Assembly: GCA_009787485.1 (NCBI GenBank)
Contig: WQWP01000005.1
Location: forward strand, 1-31,713
Length of the DNA: 31,713 bases
Direction: 5' to 3'
Source: Lentimicrobiaceae bacterium
GTDB taxonomy: Bacteria; Bacteroidota; Bacteroidia; Bacteroidales; WCHB1-69
The notes beneath the pieces were generated by a model. That model worked only from the letters and a program-made list of their open reading frames with translations, searched no databases and was not told the origin of the DNA. Both the position numbers and the translations under genes were made by a program. Position 1 is the first letter of the stretch; each line of letters starts with the position of its first letter. This document shows, piece after piece, positions 23,935-31,626 of the stretch.

Positions 23935-24672
23935 ATGCCCATAGTAGTTTCCAATGTTTCAAAAGTTTACGGAACGCAATACGCTTTAAACAACGTCAGT
24001 TTTGAAGTGAAAAAAGGAGAAATAGTAGGTTTTCTTGGTCCCAACGGCGCCGGAAAATCAACCATGATGAAAATAATCACTTGCTTTATTCCGCCCACAG
24101 AAGGAGATGTTTCCGTGTGTGGCTTCGATATTTGGAATGATTCGATCGAGGTGCGCAAACGGATCGGCTATCTTTCGGAAAGCAACCCGCTGTATTATGA
24201 TATGTATGTGCATGAATTTTTGGAATTTATCGCAGGCATCTATCATGTAAAAAACGCCAAACAACGTATTGAAGAAGTGATTGTTATGACGCGCTTGGAG
24301 ATTGAGCAGCACAAAAAAATCGGCGCTCTGTCTCGCGGCTACAAACAACGCGTGGGATTAGCCCAGGCGCTCATTCACGACCCCGAAGTATTGATTTTAG
24401 ATGAGCCGACCACCGGCTTGGATCCCAACCAGTTGGTTGAATTTAGAGAATTGATTCGCCAATGCGGAAAACAGAAAACCGTATTGCTTTCTACGCACAT
24501 CATGCAGGAAGTGGAAGCGATGTGCAATCGCGTCATCATCATTAACAAAGGAGATATTGTAGCCGATAATTCCATGCAGGAGCTTAAAGAAAAAGTGACC
24601 TCATTTAAGGAAACTAAACAAGATCACGAACTCTCGATGGAGGAAGTGTTTCATTATCTTACAAAAGGGTAA
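23935..24672 (+). CDS. ABC transporter ATP-binding protein, GldA-like
   Basis: 245 residues and complete as an ABC ATPase: Walker A GPNGAGKST (35-43), signature LSRGY (132-136), Walker B VLILDEP (152-158) with catalytic E157, and switch H188. The start (IVVSNVSKVYGTQYALNNVS) and the GFLGPNGAGKSTMMKIITCF stretch are typical of the GldA/CcmA-like group of Bacteroidota. GldA of gliding Flavobacteria is about 300 residues, so this protein lacks the longer C-terminal part. No permease partner (GldF/GldG) is adjacent, hence I do not assign the symbol. It would energise export or a lipoprotein-related process at the inner membrane with a permease encoded elsewhere. A strong inverted repeat follows its stop. 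Confidence 0.88.
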   Translation: MPIVVSNVSKVYGTQYALNNVSFEVKKGEIVGFLGPNGAGKSTMMKIITCFIPPTEGDVSVCGFDIWNDSIEVRKRIGYLSESNPLYYDMYVHEFLEFIAGIYHVKNAKQRIEEVIVMTRLEIEQHKKIGALSRGYKQRVGLAQALIHDPEVLILDEPTTGLDPNQLVEFRELIRQCGKQKTVLLSTHIMQEVEAMCNRVIIINKGDIVADNSMQELKEKVTSFKETKQDHELSMEEVFHYLTKG

Positions 24673-24678
24673 TTTAAC

Positions 24679-24742
24679 TCTCGCAAAGGCGCAAAGACGC
24701 AAAGGAATAAAGTTTTCTTTGCGTCTTTGCGCCTTTGCGAGA
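24679..24742. terminator. Long inverted repeat between convergent genes
   Basis: Two perfect 26-base arms (24679-24704 and 24717-24742) surround a 12-base loop. The arms are built from CGCAAAG-type subrepeats (GCAAAGGCGCAAAGACGC). It begins six bases after the GldA-like stop and ends five bases before the iorB stop. It could act as a bidirectional terminator, although only short A/T runs flank it. The CGCAAAGGCGCAAAG motif is a dispersed intergenic repeat in many bacterial genomes, so this may also be a mobile palindromic unit. Confidence 0.8.
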
Positions 24743-24747
24743 AAAAC

Positions 24748-25320
24748 CTAAAGCGCAAACTCCCTCCCCGCACGCAAACAAGCCAAATTTACATTCACTA
24801 CTTCTTCCCCTTTACGGGCAAAAATCTCAGCCACAGCATTTTCAATATCCTCAAAAGGAATCGCAATATGCGGAGAAGCGGCTCCCAAAATAACCATGTT
24901 GGCAGAACGGGCTGAGCCTAAATCTTTCGCAATTTTATCGGCGTTAATTACCACTTTTTTAGGTAGTTTATCCAATTCGGAGAAGATTTTTTCTTCTTCA
25001 GGGTAATTGAGCGTATTTTTAAACGGTTGGTCGTTGGTAATGAGCCATCCTGCTTTGGAAAGCCATGGCAAATAGCGCAACGCCTCCATCGGCTCTACCG
25101 AAATAATTAAATCGGCTTGCCCTTTGGGAATTAAATCCGATGCGATTTCGCGGTCTGCCAAGCGAAAATGCGATTGCACGTCTCCGCCGCGCTGGCTCAT
25201 GCCGTGCACTTCAGCCTGTTTGAGTGTTAATCCTTTTTTTACAGCGGCATAACCGATAATGGAAGCAATGGAAAGAATGCCTTGACCGCCTACGCCTGCT
25301 AAAATAATGTCTATTTTCAT
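24748..25320 (-). CDS. iorB: Indolepyruvate:ferredoxin oxidoreductase subunit beta
   Basis: 191 residues from the ATG at 25320, where the family N-terminus begins (MKIDIILAGVGGQGILSIAS). The longer in-frame extension upstream runs through the intergenic promoter and encodes unrelated hydrophobic sequence. The Gly-rich GVGGQGI, the AEVHGMSQRGGDVQSHFR segment and DLIISVEPMEALRYLPWL are typical of the gamma-domain fold of 2-oxoacid:ferredoxin oxidoreductases, IorB type. With IorA (thiamine pyrophosphate and Fe-S subunit) it decarboxylates aryl pyruvates to aryl-acetyl-CoA, reducing ferredoxin. IorA is normally adjacent but is absent here: the neighbours are the convergent ABC ATPase and the divergent FeoB-like gene. 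Confidence 0.9.
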   Translation of the reverse strand: MKIDIILAGVGGQGILSIASIIGYAAVKKGLTLKQAEVHGMSQRGGDVQSHFRLADREIASDLIPKGQADLIISVEPMEALRYLPWLSKAGWLITNDQPFKNTLNYPEEEKIFSELDKLPKKVVINADKIAKDLGSARSANMVILGAASPHIAIPFEDIENAVAEIFARKGEEVVNVNLACLRAGREFAL

Positions 25321-25369
25321 AAGATATGGTTTGATTATTAATGACTTTCTGATTTTCAGGATAAGGATG

Positions 25370-25410
25370 CGAAAATAGAAAAAAAAGCGAAATTTTATTT
25401 TGTATTTTTG
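25370..25410. promoter_or_regulatory. Divergent -7 elements for iorB and the FeoB-like gene
   Basis: The plus strand has TATTTTTG (25403-25410), an exact TAnnTTTG, about 30 bases before the GTG start at 25440. The minus strand has TATTTTCG (25370-25377, one mismatch), about 50 bases before the iorB ATG. Neither has a clear TTTG at -33. Confidence 0.45.
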
Positions 25411-25439
25411 CGGGGTGATAATAATAATTGATATAAACA

Positions 25440-26693
25440 GTGCCAACCACATTCTACAAAAAACTTTCCGAAACATTTACCTTCCTTTTCTTCATCTGGT
25501 TAATGTTCTTCTGCACCTTTACCTTAGGAAGATACCCACAAGAAGGAATCTTATGGCTCTTAGAACAATTAAATCAATTTTTAGCCACTATTTTGCCGCA
25601 GGGCTTGCTGCTCGATTTTATCAGCAATGGCGTGGTAAATGGAGTAGGAAGCGTACTCTCGTTTTTGCCTAACATATTGATACTCTTCTTCTTCATGTAT
25701 ATCTTTGAAGAAAGCGGCTACCTTACGCACGTGGCAGCGCTGTTGGACCATTTAATGCACAAAATCGGTTTGCACGGCAACTCGGTAGTGCCTTTGTTAA
25801 TGGGCTTCGGCTGCAATGTGCCGGCAATACTGGCTACCAAAACCATCCCTGAATTTAAACGCCGTGTTTTAACGATGCTGCTCATTCCTTTTATGTCGTG
25901 CAGCGCGCGGTTGCCTATTTTAGTGCTTTTGGTGGGCACTTTCTTCCCGCAACACCCCATTCTCGTTATTTTCGGATTATATGCGCTCTCTATCGTTATG
26001 GCAATTCTTACGGCAATTTTATTAGACAAAGTTTTCTTTAAAACGCCCATAGATTTAACGCCGGTAGAAGTATTACCATTACAAAAACCGAAAATAAAGA
26101 ATGTGCTCCGTCTCACTTGGGATGCCGGCTATGAATATTTAAAAAAGATAGGCACCGTAGTGCTTATTGCTATGATGGCGATTTGGTTTTTAAGTAATTT
26201 TCCACAGAATGATAGCTCAGTGTATAGTTCGGCGCACCGTTTGGCGGCGGTTCAACCGCCGTCGCCCTATAGTTCGACTGAGGCTGAGCCTCAGCCGAAC
26301 GGAGACAACACTTACCTCGCTTGTTTTGGCCGTTTTATAGAGCCTGCCTTACGTCCGTTAGGCTTCGATTGGAAGATGAGTGTTTGTTTAACCACCGGAT
26401 TGGCAGCCAAAGAGTTTATTGTGGGCACGATGGCTATTTTGTATAGTTCAGGAGAAGATAATCTTGAAAATCCGCACATTGGTACTCAGTTAAGAAACTC
26501 AGGCGTTTTTACGATTCCGGTAGTGCTTTCGTTTTTGGTGTTTGCCATGTTGTATATGCCGTGTGTGGCAACTATTTACGCCATAAAAAGAGAAAGCGGC
26601 TCGTGGAAATGGGCGTTGTTTTCGGTGGTTTATTCTATTGCGTTGGCTTGGGGGGTGGCGTTTGTGGTTTTTCGGGTGGCGTTACTGTTTTGA
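25440..26693 (+). CDS. FeoB-type ferrous iron transporter membrane domain, no GTPase
   Basis: 417 residues from a GTG at 25440; an in-frame TAA lies two codons upstream, so the reading frame cannot extend further. The sequence starts where the first membrane helix of FeoB begins and continues through both Gate domains and the FeoB C region: LLMGFGCNVPAILATKTIPE (C125), FMSCSARLPI (C154), FDWKMSVCLTTGLAAKEFIV and LYMPCVATIYAIKRESGSWK (C375). The conserved cysteines of the FeoB core are present. The N-terminal GTPase (about 270 residues in FeoB) is missing and there is no space for it upstream, and no feoA is seen. Either it works with a separate G protein or it is another metal/nucleoside permease. 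An insert of about 30 residues at 258-289 is encoded by palindromic DNA. Confidence 0.85.
   Translation: MPTTFYKKLSETFTFLFFIWLMFFCTFTLGRYPQEGILWLLEQLNQFLATILPQGLLLDFISNGVVNGVGSVLSFLPNILILFFFMYIFEESGYLTHVAALLDHLMHKIGLHGNSVVPLLMGFGCNVPAILATKTIPEFKRRVLTMLLIPFMSCSARLPILVLLVGTFFPQHPILVIFGLYALSIVMAILTAILLDKVFFKTPIDLTPVEVLPLQKPKIKNVLRLTWDAGYEYLKKIGTVVLIAMMAIWFLSNFPQNDSSVYSSAHRLAAVQPPSPYSSTEAEPQPNGDNTYLACFGRFIEPALRPLGFDWKMSVCLTTGLAAKEFIVGTMAILYSSGEDNLENPHIGTQLRNSGVFTIPVVLSFLVFAMLYMPCVATIYAIKRESGSWKWALFSVVYSIALAWGVAFVVFRVALLF
26223..26300. repeat. Palindromic element inserted in frame in the FeoB-like gene
   Basis: It contains two palindromes. CGGCGGTT-C-AACCGCCG (26245-26261) is perfect. At 26272-26300 the arms GTTCG and CTGAGGCT pair with AGCCTCAG and CGAAC around one central G, with one internal mismatch. 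The 9-mer TATAGTTCG occurs at 26223 and again at 26268. The encoded residues fall in a loop between conserved FeoB segments, so the element looks like a REP-like insertion that kept the frame. Confidence 0.75.
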
Positions 26694-26720
26694 ATGTGAA
26701 TGGTAATTTGTAAATAATAC

Positions 26721-26790
26721 AGCTCAAAAAATATAGCTTTTTAGCTCAAAAAAACATAAAAATGAGCCGTATTTTATATATTTTTGAGCC
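26721..26790. promoter_or_regulatory. Four-half-site symmetric operator upstream of the HTH-Fic gene
   Basis: AGCTCAAAAA occurs at 26721-26730 and 26743-26752 on the plus strand. GGCTCATTTT (26759-26768) and GGCTCAAAAA (26781-26790) occur on the minus strand. Both pairs are 22 bases apart, and the whole is a dyad centred at 26755.5. The last half-site overlaps an exact -7 promoter box, TATTTTTG (26779-26786), so binding there should repress. The HTH of the Fic protein itself is the obvious candidate binder (inference). Confidence 0.75.
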
Positions 26791-26802
26791 GCAAAAAACA
26801 AT

Positions 26803-27849
26803 ATGATTATGCTTGATAACAATACAAGGAAACTATTGGAATACATTCGTTTAAATCCACTTGTTTCATCTAAAGAAATTCATGAAAAAGCGCTTTCTGA
26901 TATTGGATACTCTACTGTTAAAAGATTGATTTCCAATTTAATTAAAGAAGGATTAATAGAGCAGCAAGGCAACGGAAAAGCAAGTCGTTATCAAATATTA
27001 CCGTCATACACCTTATTTGCTCCGATTGAAATTGACGAATATTTTAGCCGCGAAATTGACGAACGGAAAATCAATGAATCGTTTAATTTTGCATTGATAA
27101 ATGATATTTTGCCGAGAATAGATATTTTTTCCGACAAAGAATTGGTCATATTAAATCAATTGCAACAAAAGTTTGACCATGCCATTTCGATACTTTCCAA
27201 AGCTGAATATTTACAGAATATGGAACGTTTGGCAATTGATTTAAGTTGGAAGTCATCTCAAATTGAAGGAAATACCTACTCGTTATTGGAAACAGAACGT
27301 TTGTTAAAAGAACGCGAAACAGCAGACGGAAAAACCAAAGAGGAAGCGGTAATGTTGCTTAATCACAAGATGGCGTTAGATTTTATTTTGCAAGAACCTG
27401 ATTACTTGAAAACAGTTTCCATTTCAAAAATAGAGAGCATCAATTCTTTGCTAATTAATGAATTGGGAGTAGATAGAAATATTAGAATGCGAAGAGTGAG
27501 TATTACAGGTACGAATTACCGTCCACTTGACAATGAATTTCAAATCAGGGAAGCGTTGAATGATCTGTGCGATCTTATAAACACTCGTAAGAATATTTTT
27601 GAGAAAGCCTTATTAGCATTGCTTTTACTTTCATATATTCAGGCATTTAGTGATGGAAACAAGCGCACGGCACGGATTGTGAGCAATGCACTATTGGTGG
27701 CAAATGGATATTGTCCACTTTCCTTTCGCACAGTCAGTTCGATTGATTACAAAAAAGCGATGCTATTGTTTTATGAACAAAACAACATTTCAGCATTTAA
27801 GCGGATTTTTATTGAACAGTATAAATTTGCTGTGGAAACTTATTTCTAA
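26803..27849 (+). CDS. HTH-Fic family protein with altered catalytic motif
   Basis: 348 residues from the ATG at 26803; a second ATG two codons later is equally possible. Residues 1-68 are a winged helix-turn-helix (KEIHEKALSDIGYSTVKRLI, EGLIEQQGNGKASRYQI). Residues about 90-345 are a Fic domain. The inhibitory-helix motif [S/T]xxxE[G/N] is present as S151-SQI-E155-G156. The active-site loop reads Q280-AFSDGNKR where the consensus is HxFx(D/E)GN(G/K)R, so the general-base histidine is replaced by glutamine. Fic enzymes normally AMPylate hydroxyl side chains; here catalysis by the usual mechanism is doubtful. The upstream four-half-site operator suggests autoregulation. No toxin or antitoxin partner is adjacent. 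Confidence 0.88.
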   Translation: MIMLDNNTRKLLEYIRLNPLVSSKEIHEKALSDIGYSTVKRLISNLIKEGLIEQQGNGKASRYQILPSYTLFAPIEIDEYFSREIDERKINESFNFALINDILPRIDIFSDKELVILNQLQQKFDHAISILSKAEYLQNMERLAIDLSWKSSQIEGNTYSLLETERLLKERETADGKTKEEAVMLLNHKMALDFILQEPDYLKTVSISKIESINSLLINELGVDRNIRMRRVSITGTNYRPLDNEFQIREALNDLCDLINTRKNIFEKALLALLLLSYIQAFSDGNKRTARIVSNALLVANGYCPLSFRTVSSIDYKKAMLLFYEQNNISAFKRIFIEQYKFAVETYF

Positions 27850-27863
27850 AGAGGAAATAGAAG

Positions 27864-27890
27864 CACACAGATGACACAGATTAAACGGAT
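27864..27890. repeat. Dispersed CACAGAT-type intergenic repeat fragment
   Basis: CACACAGATGACACAGATT followed by AAACGGAT, lying between the stops of the Fic gene and the convergent transporter gene. Sequences of this ACACAGAT/AAACGGAT type are common intergenic repeats in Bacteroidota; this one is a single short copy. Confidence 0.5.
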
Positions 27891-27893
27891 ATT

Positions 27894-29414
27894 TTATACC
27901 CCATAATACAACGAAACCCCGGGTCCCAACGGCAACCCCAGTAAAATCCAAACTATAAGCAATCCTGCCCACGCAATAGTAAAGGCAATCGTAAAAGGCA
28001 GCATCGTGGCGATAAGCGTTCCGAGACCGGCTTTTTTATCGTATTTTTGAAAATAGACAATAATCAACGCGAAGAAACTCATCATGGGTGAAATGACGTT
28101 GGTAACGCTGTCGCCCACGCGAAACGCCGCTTGTGCAAGTTCGGGAGAGTATCCTAAAAGCATGAAAATGGGAACAAACACAGGTCCAATAATTGCCCAT
28201 TTTGCGGAGGCGCTGCCCATGAAAAAATTCATAAACGCAGCAAATAACACGAAGATAATTACCAAAGGTATCAGACCAATATCGGCATTTTGCAGGGCGC
28301 TCGCTCCGTTTATGGCAAGCAGTAATCCCAAGTTGCTCCAACGAAACCATGCCACAAATTGTGCGGCAAAAAATACCAAAACCAAGAAAGAAACCAGCGT
28401 TTTAAAACTGTCGTTCATTCCGGTAATCACATCTCCGCCTTTTTTAAACTTGCCAACCGTAAAGCCATACACCGCTCCGGCAGAAGCGGTCATTAAAAAC
28501 AGTACAGAGATAAATCCTTTTAAAACAGGAGATTGTAGGATGCTTCCGTCGTTGGCGCGCAAAATACCGTTTTCGGGAATCAGGCATATTGCAAACAGTG
28601 CAAACCAGCCCAAGAAAACCCATCCGGCTCTTCTCAATCCTTTTCTTTCTAAAGCAGTAGGTTGCACGATGACTTCCCGTTCCACATCGCCGGTATATGC
28701 TCCCAAGCGAGGCTCTGTCCATTTCACGGTGATTATCGTGCCTAATATGGCAATAACAAAGGTAGAAACTGCCATGAAGTAGTAGTTCGCCGTAGGTAGC
28801 ACTTGATAATCGGGGTCGAGAATATGCGCCGCTTCGGTGGAAAGACCCGCCAACAGTGGGTCAATAGTCCCGATAAGTATGTTTGCGCTGAAACCACCGC
28901 TCACGCCGGCAAATGCGGCTGCCATTCCCGCAAGGGGGTTTCGGCCCAACGAGTGGAAAATAACGCCTGCCAGCGGAATAATCAATATATATCCCAAATC
29001 GGATGCCACGTTCGAAAGAATTCCTATGAAAATTACCATAAACGTGATAGATTTTGGCGGCGCTTTTACCAGCATGGCGTTAATGGCTGCCCTTATCAGC
29101 CCGCTGCTTTCCGCTACGCCAATGCCCAACAGCGCCACCATGACAATGCCGAGCGGCGCAAAACCCGTGTAATTGCTTACCATGTCGAGAAGGATGCGGT
29201 GCAGTCCATTACGCGACATCAAGTTAACCACATGAATTTGCTCGCCGGTAGCAGGATGCACGCCATGCCACCCTAAAAGCGAGCCGATTGCCGACAATAC
29301 CAACACTGTGAGTGCAAATAATCCGAATAATAAGGCTGGGTGAGGTAAGGCATTTCCGCCTTTTTCTACGTAATAAAAGAAGCCCTTCTTGGGTTTCGCG
29401 GGAGGTTTTTCCAT
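27894..29414 (-). CDS. AbgT family transporter
   Basis: 506 residues with about 12 membrane helices. It matches the AbgT (p-aminobenzoyl-glutamate transporter) family along its length: GFFYYVEKGGNALPHPALLF, SRNGLHRILLDMVSNYTGF, APLGIVMVALLGIGVAESSG, ASDLGYILIIPLAGVIF, SGGFSANILIGTIDPLLAG and FMNFFMGSASAKWAIIGPVF. Family members import p-aminobenzoyl-glutamate for folate synthesis or export sulfonamides, driven by an ion gradient, in the inner membrane. Which of these applies cannot be told from sequence. It is a single gene converging on the Fic gene and divergent from the AAA ATPase. The family's usual length is about 500-550, so it is complete. Confidence 0.92.
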   Translation of the reverse strand: MEKPPAKPKKGFFYYVEKGGNALPHPALLFGLFALTVLVLSAIGSLLGWHGVHPATGEQIHVVNLMSRNGLHRILLDMVSNYTGFAPLGIVMVALLGIGVAESSGLIRAAINAMLVKAPPKSITFMVIFIGILSNVASDLGYILIIPLAGVIFHSLGRNPLAGMAAAFAGVSGGFSANILIGTIDPLLAGLSTEAAHILDPDYQVLPTANYYFMAVSTFVIAILGTIITVKWTEPRLGAYTGDVEREVIVQPTALERKGLRRAGWVFLGWFALFAICLIPENGILRANDGSILQSPVLKGFISVLFLMTASAGAVYGFTVGKFKKGGDVITGMNDSFKTLVSFLVLVFFAAQFVAWFRWSNLGLLLAINGASALQNADIGLIPLVIIFVLFAAFMNFFMGSASAKWAIIGPVFVPIFMLLGYSPELAQAAFRVGDSVTNVISPMMSFFALIIVYFQKYDKKAGLGTLIATMLPFTIAFTIAWAGLLIVWILLGLPLGPGVSLYYGV

Positions 29415-29537
29415 AGAATTATATGATAATTTTTTTTACGATAGTTCAACTTTTATGTGTTTACAACGCGAATGGAGGCTTCTTATTTCACGGTTATTGA
29501 ATTTGAAAATAATGATTAAAAAAATGTGTAAAAACAA

Positions 29538-29569
29538 TTTGTTTTTGATTTAAAAAAAGTGTATTTTTG
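29538..29569 (+). promoter_or_regulatory. Consensus Bacteroidota promoter for the AAA/DUF4143 gene
   Basis: TTTG (29538-29541), 20 bases, then TATTTTTG (29562-29569), an exact match to -33/-7. Transcription should start near 29576. This rules out the in-frame TTG at 29567, which lies inside the -7 box, as translation start and supports the ATG at 29597. Confidence 0.75.
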
Positions 29570-29596
29570 CAGCCGTATTGGTTTGAAAAATGTGAT

Positions 29597-30889
29597 ATGT
29601 ACAGAAAAATAATACAACAACTTATTGATTGGAAGGATGATAAATATAGAAAACCGCTTGTTTTGGAGGGGGCAAGACAGACCGGCAAAACCTATATTCT
29701 GCAACAATTTGGAAAAGAGTATTATACAAATGTAGCATATATCAATATGGAAAATGCCTCAGACGAACTGAAACAGATTTTCGACGGCTCCATTTCTCCA
29801 AAACGAATTGTGCAGCAATTGGAAATAATGTTTGGCTTTGTCATTCATCCTGCCGAAACACTGCTCATTTTCGATGAGGTTCAGGAAATTCCGCGTGCGC
29901 TTACTTCGCTCAAATATTTTTACGAAGACGCACCCGAATATAATCTTGCCGCTTCCGGTAGTTTGCTCGGTATTTTTTTGCACCCCGGTACTTCCTTTCC
30001 TGTTGGAAAAGTAGATTTTTTGAAAATGCAACCGATGGATTTTGAGGAGTTTCTCATTGCAAACGAGGAACAAAGATTGGTTGATTTTGCCCGTGAAAAC
30101 ACCGATGATTTGGCATTTCTGACGGAAAAACTATATGATTATTTCAAATTCTATCTTGTAACAGGCGGTATGCCCGAAGTGGTGCAGTCGTGGATAATTG
30201 AAAAAAATATTGAGAAAATTGAGAAAATACAAGACACAATATTGCAAACCTACATTCGCGATTTTTCAAAACACGCTAAAGAGGCGGAAACCATACGAAT
30301 TAAACAGGTTTTCGACTCTTTGCCCAATCAATTTGCCAAACAGAATGATAAATTTATCTATGGTGTTGTTCGGGAAGCTGCAAGAGCAAGAGAATACGAA
30401 CTGGCTATCGAATGGTTGCTAACCGCCGGAATTGTGCGCCGCGTAAATCTTGTGAAATGCGGAGATAAACTGCCGTTGCGGGCTTACAGCGAGCGAAATT
30501 CGTTTAAATTATACTTTATTGATGTCGGGTTGTTTCGCCGGTTTGCCAAAATTCCGACGGCTGTTGTACTTGACAAAACGGCTATTTTTGACGACTTTAA
30601 CGGTTTACTTGTTGAACAATATGTTTTGCAGGAACTTAACCGCTATGAACTTTTTTATTGGACAAGCGGAGCGCAGGCAGAAGTTGATTTCGTTACACAA
30701 TTAGACAATAAAATTGTTCCGATTGAAGTAAAAAGCGGCTCAAATGTGAAAGCACAAAGTTTAAAGGTGTATCGCCAAAATTATAATCCCGAATTAAGTA
30801 TAAGATTCTCGCTGTTACCGCTTAAAGAAAATAACGGGTTGCTTAACATTCCGTTGTATTACAGTTTCCTTTTTCCAATAAAAAAATAA
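29597..30889 (+). CDS. AAA ATPase with DUF4143 domain
   Basis: 430 residues from the ATG at 29597, chosen because the promoter's -7 box lies at 29562-29569. N-terminal AAA_14-type ATPase: Walker A GARQTGKT (25-32), Walker B LLIFDE (89-94), and LAASGSLLGI (sensor-1 region). The C-terminal DUF4143 domain includes the restriction-endonuclease-like segment FYWTSGAQAEVDFV followed by IVPIEVKSG, where D/E and E-x-K are arranged as in PD-(D/E)xK folds. The family is widespread in Bacteroidota in many copies, and its cellular role is unknown; a defence or mobile function has been suggested but nothing here shows it. The small membrane protein gene follows after 13 bases. Confidence 0.92.
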   Translation: MYRKIIQQLIDWKDDKYRKPLVLEGARQTGKTYILQQFGKEYYTNVAYINMENASDELKQIFDGSISPKRIVQQLEIMFGFVIHPAETLLIFDEVQEIPRALTSLKYFYEDAPEYNLAASGSLLGIFLHPGTSFPVGKVDFLKMQPMDFEEFLIANEEQRLVDFARENTDDLAFLTEKLYDYFKFYLVTGGMPEVVQSWIIEKNIEKIEKIQDTILQTYIRDFSKHAKEAETIRIKQVFDSLPNQFAKQNDKFIYGVVREAARAREYELAIEWLLTAGIVRRVNLVKCGDKLPLRAYSERNSFKLYFIDVGLFRRFAKIPTAVVLDKTAIFDDFNGLLVEQYVLQELNRYELFYWTSGAQAEVDFVTQLDNKIVPIEVKSGSNVKAQSLKVYRQNYNPELSIRFSLLPLKENNGLLNIPLYYSFLFPIKK

Positions 30890-30902
30890 AAATCAATCTC
30901 TT

Positions 30903-31592
30903 ATGAAAAAACAAGACCTATTCATTTCCCTCGGCGTTATCATATTCTTCGCCCCTTTCTTCATTTTTAAAGACCTCTATCATGGCTATGAAAAAGTAAA
31001 TCAACAACTTCCATTAATCATGGCGTTTTTAAAGTTTGCTGTTTTAGCCACTTTCGGCGAAGTATTGGGTTTGCGCATTCGCACCGGAAAATACAATATG
31101 CCCCATTTCGGCTTGCTGCCCCGCGCCGTACTTTGGGGATTTTTTGGAATGTGGATTGCCATCGCCATGGGCGTTTTTAGAAGCGGTGTGCCGGCATATT
31201 TAGATAAGTTTCAAACATTTTCAGGAATTGCAGAAGCTATGGGCGGCGATTTCTCCGCACTGAAACTCTGGGGCGCCTTCTGTATCAGCATCATGATGAA
31301 CACCACCTTTGCACCGGTTTTCATGACGTTGCACAAAATTACAGATACGCACATTATGCAAACCGGTGGCACATTAACAGGATTTTTCAGCAAAAAAATC
31401 CCTTTTCAGCAAATTATTACTGAAATAAATTGGAAAGTGCAATGGGGCTTTGTGTTTAAAAAAACGCTTCCGTTGTTTTGGGTGCCGGCGCATACTTTCA
31501 CTTTTATGCTACCGCCGAATGCGCAAGTGTTGTTTGCTGCCTTCCTTGGCGTTTGCTTGGGGGTAATTTTATCTGTGGCGGCACGGAAGTAA
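30903..31592 (+). CDS. Polytopic membrane protein of unknown function
   Basis: 229 residues with about four hydrophobic segments: LFISLGVIIFFAPFFIF, LLPRAVLWGFFGMWIAIAMG, LKLWGAFCISIMMNTTFAPV and a C-terminal pair around VLFAAFLGVCLGVILSVAA. The C-terminal section (WKVQWGFVFKKTLPLFWVPA, then FMLPP and VLFAAFLGV) faintly recalls the Mpv17/PMP22 pattern, but the match is too weak for a name. It starts 13 bases after the AAA ATPase stop and may be co-transcribed with it. The gene is followed by AATTAAG/AATTAGG, sequence of heptamer type, and then by a possible insertion-sequence end. Confidence 0.7.
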   Translation: MKKQDLFISLGVIIFFAPFFIFKDLYHGYEKVNQQLPLIMAFLKFAVLATFGEVLGLRIRTGKYNMPHFGLLPRAVLWGFFGMWIAIAMGVFRSGVPAYLDKFQTFSGIAEAMGGDFSALKLWGAFCISIMMNTTFAPVFMTLHKITDTHIMQTGGTLTGFFSKKIPFQQIITEINWKVQWGFVFKKTLPLFWVPAHTFTFMLPPNAQVLFAAFLGVCLGVILSVAARK

Positions 31593-31626
31593 TTAAGAAT
31601 TAGGAATCAGTAGTGTCGCGTTTAAT

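Noticed and set aside
23935..24672. Naming the ABC ATPase gldA
   Set aside because: It resembles GldA but is about 50 residues shorter and has no gldF/gldG next to it; kept as GldA-like.
28084..28782. Plus-strand frame of 232 codons opposite the AbgT gene
   Set aside because: It is antisense to a clear 12-helix transporter, has no family features and no promoter; a shadow frame.
26803..29414. Toxin-antitoxin or defence island formed by Fic, AbgT and DUF4143 genes
   Set aside because: The genes are on alternating strands, with separate promoters and no partner genes; only the Fic gene has a dedicated operator.
29567..29596. TTG start giving ten extra residues on the AAA/DUF4143 protein
   Set aside because: This codon lies in the -7 promoter box, upstream of the predicted transcript start; the ATG at 29597 fits the family N-terminus.
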